14,327 nt of DNA from positions 1 to 14,327 of the forward strand of contig RPOS01000076.1 in the NCBI GenBank assembly GCA_003820635.1, written 5' to 3'. Source of the DNA: Verrucomicrobiaceae bacterium. GTDB lineage: Bacteria; Verrucomicrobiota; Verrucomicrobiae; Verrucomicrobiales; Akkermansiaceae. The translations under genes and the position numbers were made by a program. Shown piece by piece: positions 13,915 through 14,327 of the stretch. The notes under the pieces are model-generated. The model was not told the DNA's origin. It was given only the letters and a program-made list of their open reading frames with translations, and searched no databases. How positions within the stretch are numbered: position 1 is the first letter of the stretch; each line of letters begins with the position of its first letter.

Positions 13915-14327
13915 TTAGCTGACCCGGATGAACCGCGGCTCATTGGCCCGCGCGTCCGTCGGGACAATCGGCAATTCTCCTGCCACCGGGGCAGGCAGTG
14001 CCTGCAGATACTTCATGATCGCCTGCCATTCCTTGATCTCGACCGGGGCACCTTCGGCAGACAATTCAACCATGTGTGCCACATCGATCGATGTCCCGGT
14101 CTGGGGCAACAGGTCGGGCGTGACCCGGGCCGGGGCGGCGATTGCCTCGGCGCGGGATTGCAGGGGCTCGCCATGCTTGTTCTTCGCCACCACCGACAAT
14201 TTCCCGCCTGTGAACTTTGGGATGGCGACGACCATCAGGGCAAACCACAGCGGGGATGCCACCCCGTAAATCCGGCTGTCCGCATCCGTGATGTCGATGG
14301 CGGTGTATCCCTGGTCCAGATCGCCCA
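13915..14327 (-). CDS. C-terminal part of a probable 5'-nucleotidase-family protein (partial, runs off right edge)
   Basis: The frame is open from the right edge to TAA at 13915 (136 residues seen), so the 5' end lies outside; an internal GTG at 14262 is not taken as the start. The sequence YTAIDITDADSRIYGVASPLWFALMVV, then GGKLSVVAKNKHGEPL and EIKEWQAIMKYLQALP, resembles the C-terminal domain of metallophosphatase/5'-nucleotidase-type exported enzymes. In them a KxKxGxP-like segment and an ELKEWQAL-like helix end the protein. The catalytic metallophosphatase domain would be outside the window, so this rests on recall of family style and could be wrong. It is the most upstream visible gene of the minus-strand cluster, 28 bases before the DUF1254 gene. 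Confidence 0.5.
   Translation of the reverse strand, partial: GDLDQGYTAIDITDADSRIYGVASPLWFALMVVAIPKFTGGKLSVVAKNKHGEPLQSRAEAIAAPARVTPDLLPQTGTSIDVAHMVELSAEGAPVEIKEWQAIMKYLQALPAPVAGELPIVPTDARANEPRFIRVS

Overview
The window is GC-rich, densely coded DNA from a Gram-negative bacterium with an outer membrane: it carries two outer-membrane barrel proteins, a lipoprotein and several signal peptides. Most starts lack a clear Shine-Dalgarno sequence. The style of several genes (a sensor kinase with discoidin-like periplasmic modules, a GC-rich rplI, a secreted RCC1 propeller, many exported proteins of unknown function) suggests Verrucomicrobiota. That assignment is inference from protein flavour, not from a marker-gene comparison.

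Left part (1-1850). A minus-strand gene running off the left edge begins as a normal type I restriction methyltransferase (HsdM) for about 156 residues, then changes in frame into a sequence resembling the C-terminal half of a ParD-type antitoxin. A 398-base non-coding stretch with chained hairpins follows. Next is a plus-strand sugar-nucleotide transferase with a left-handed beta-helix tail.

Middle (1851-7526). An AT-rich island with palindromes and a direct repeat precedes a translationally coupled two-component pair: a discoidin-like sensor histidine kinase and a NarL/LuxR-type regulator. A strong bidirectional terminator separates this pair from convergent rplI (ribosomal protein L9). Beyond it lie a secreted double-psi beta-barrel protein on the minus strand and, divergently, a secreted seven-bladed RCC1-repeat protein.

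Right part (7548-14327). Seven minus-strand genes with gaps of 23-82 bases form a probable operon read from the right edge leftwards: the C-terminal part of a probable 5'-nucleotidase-family protein, a DUF1254/DUF1214 protein, a Tat-exported alkyl-sulfatase-like metallo-beta-lactamase-fold protein with an altered metal motif, a MetA-type outer-membrane channel, a SYLF lipoprotein, an HdeD-like membrane protein and a second outer-membrane barrel. All seem to act in the cell envelope. Together they could handle an amphipathic or sulfated substrate, or an envelope stress, but this joint role is inference. The best candidates for something undescribed are this operon, the atypical sulfatase-like active site, and the HsdM-ParD junction.
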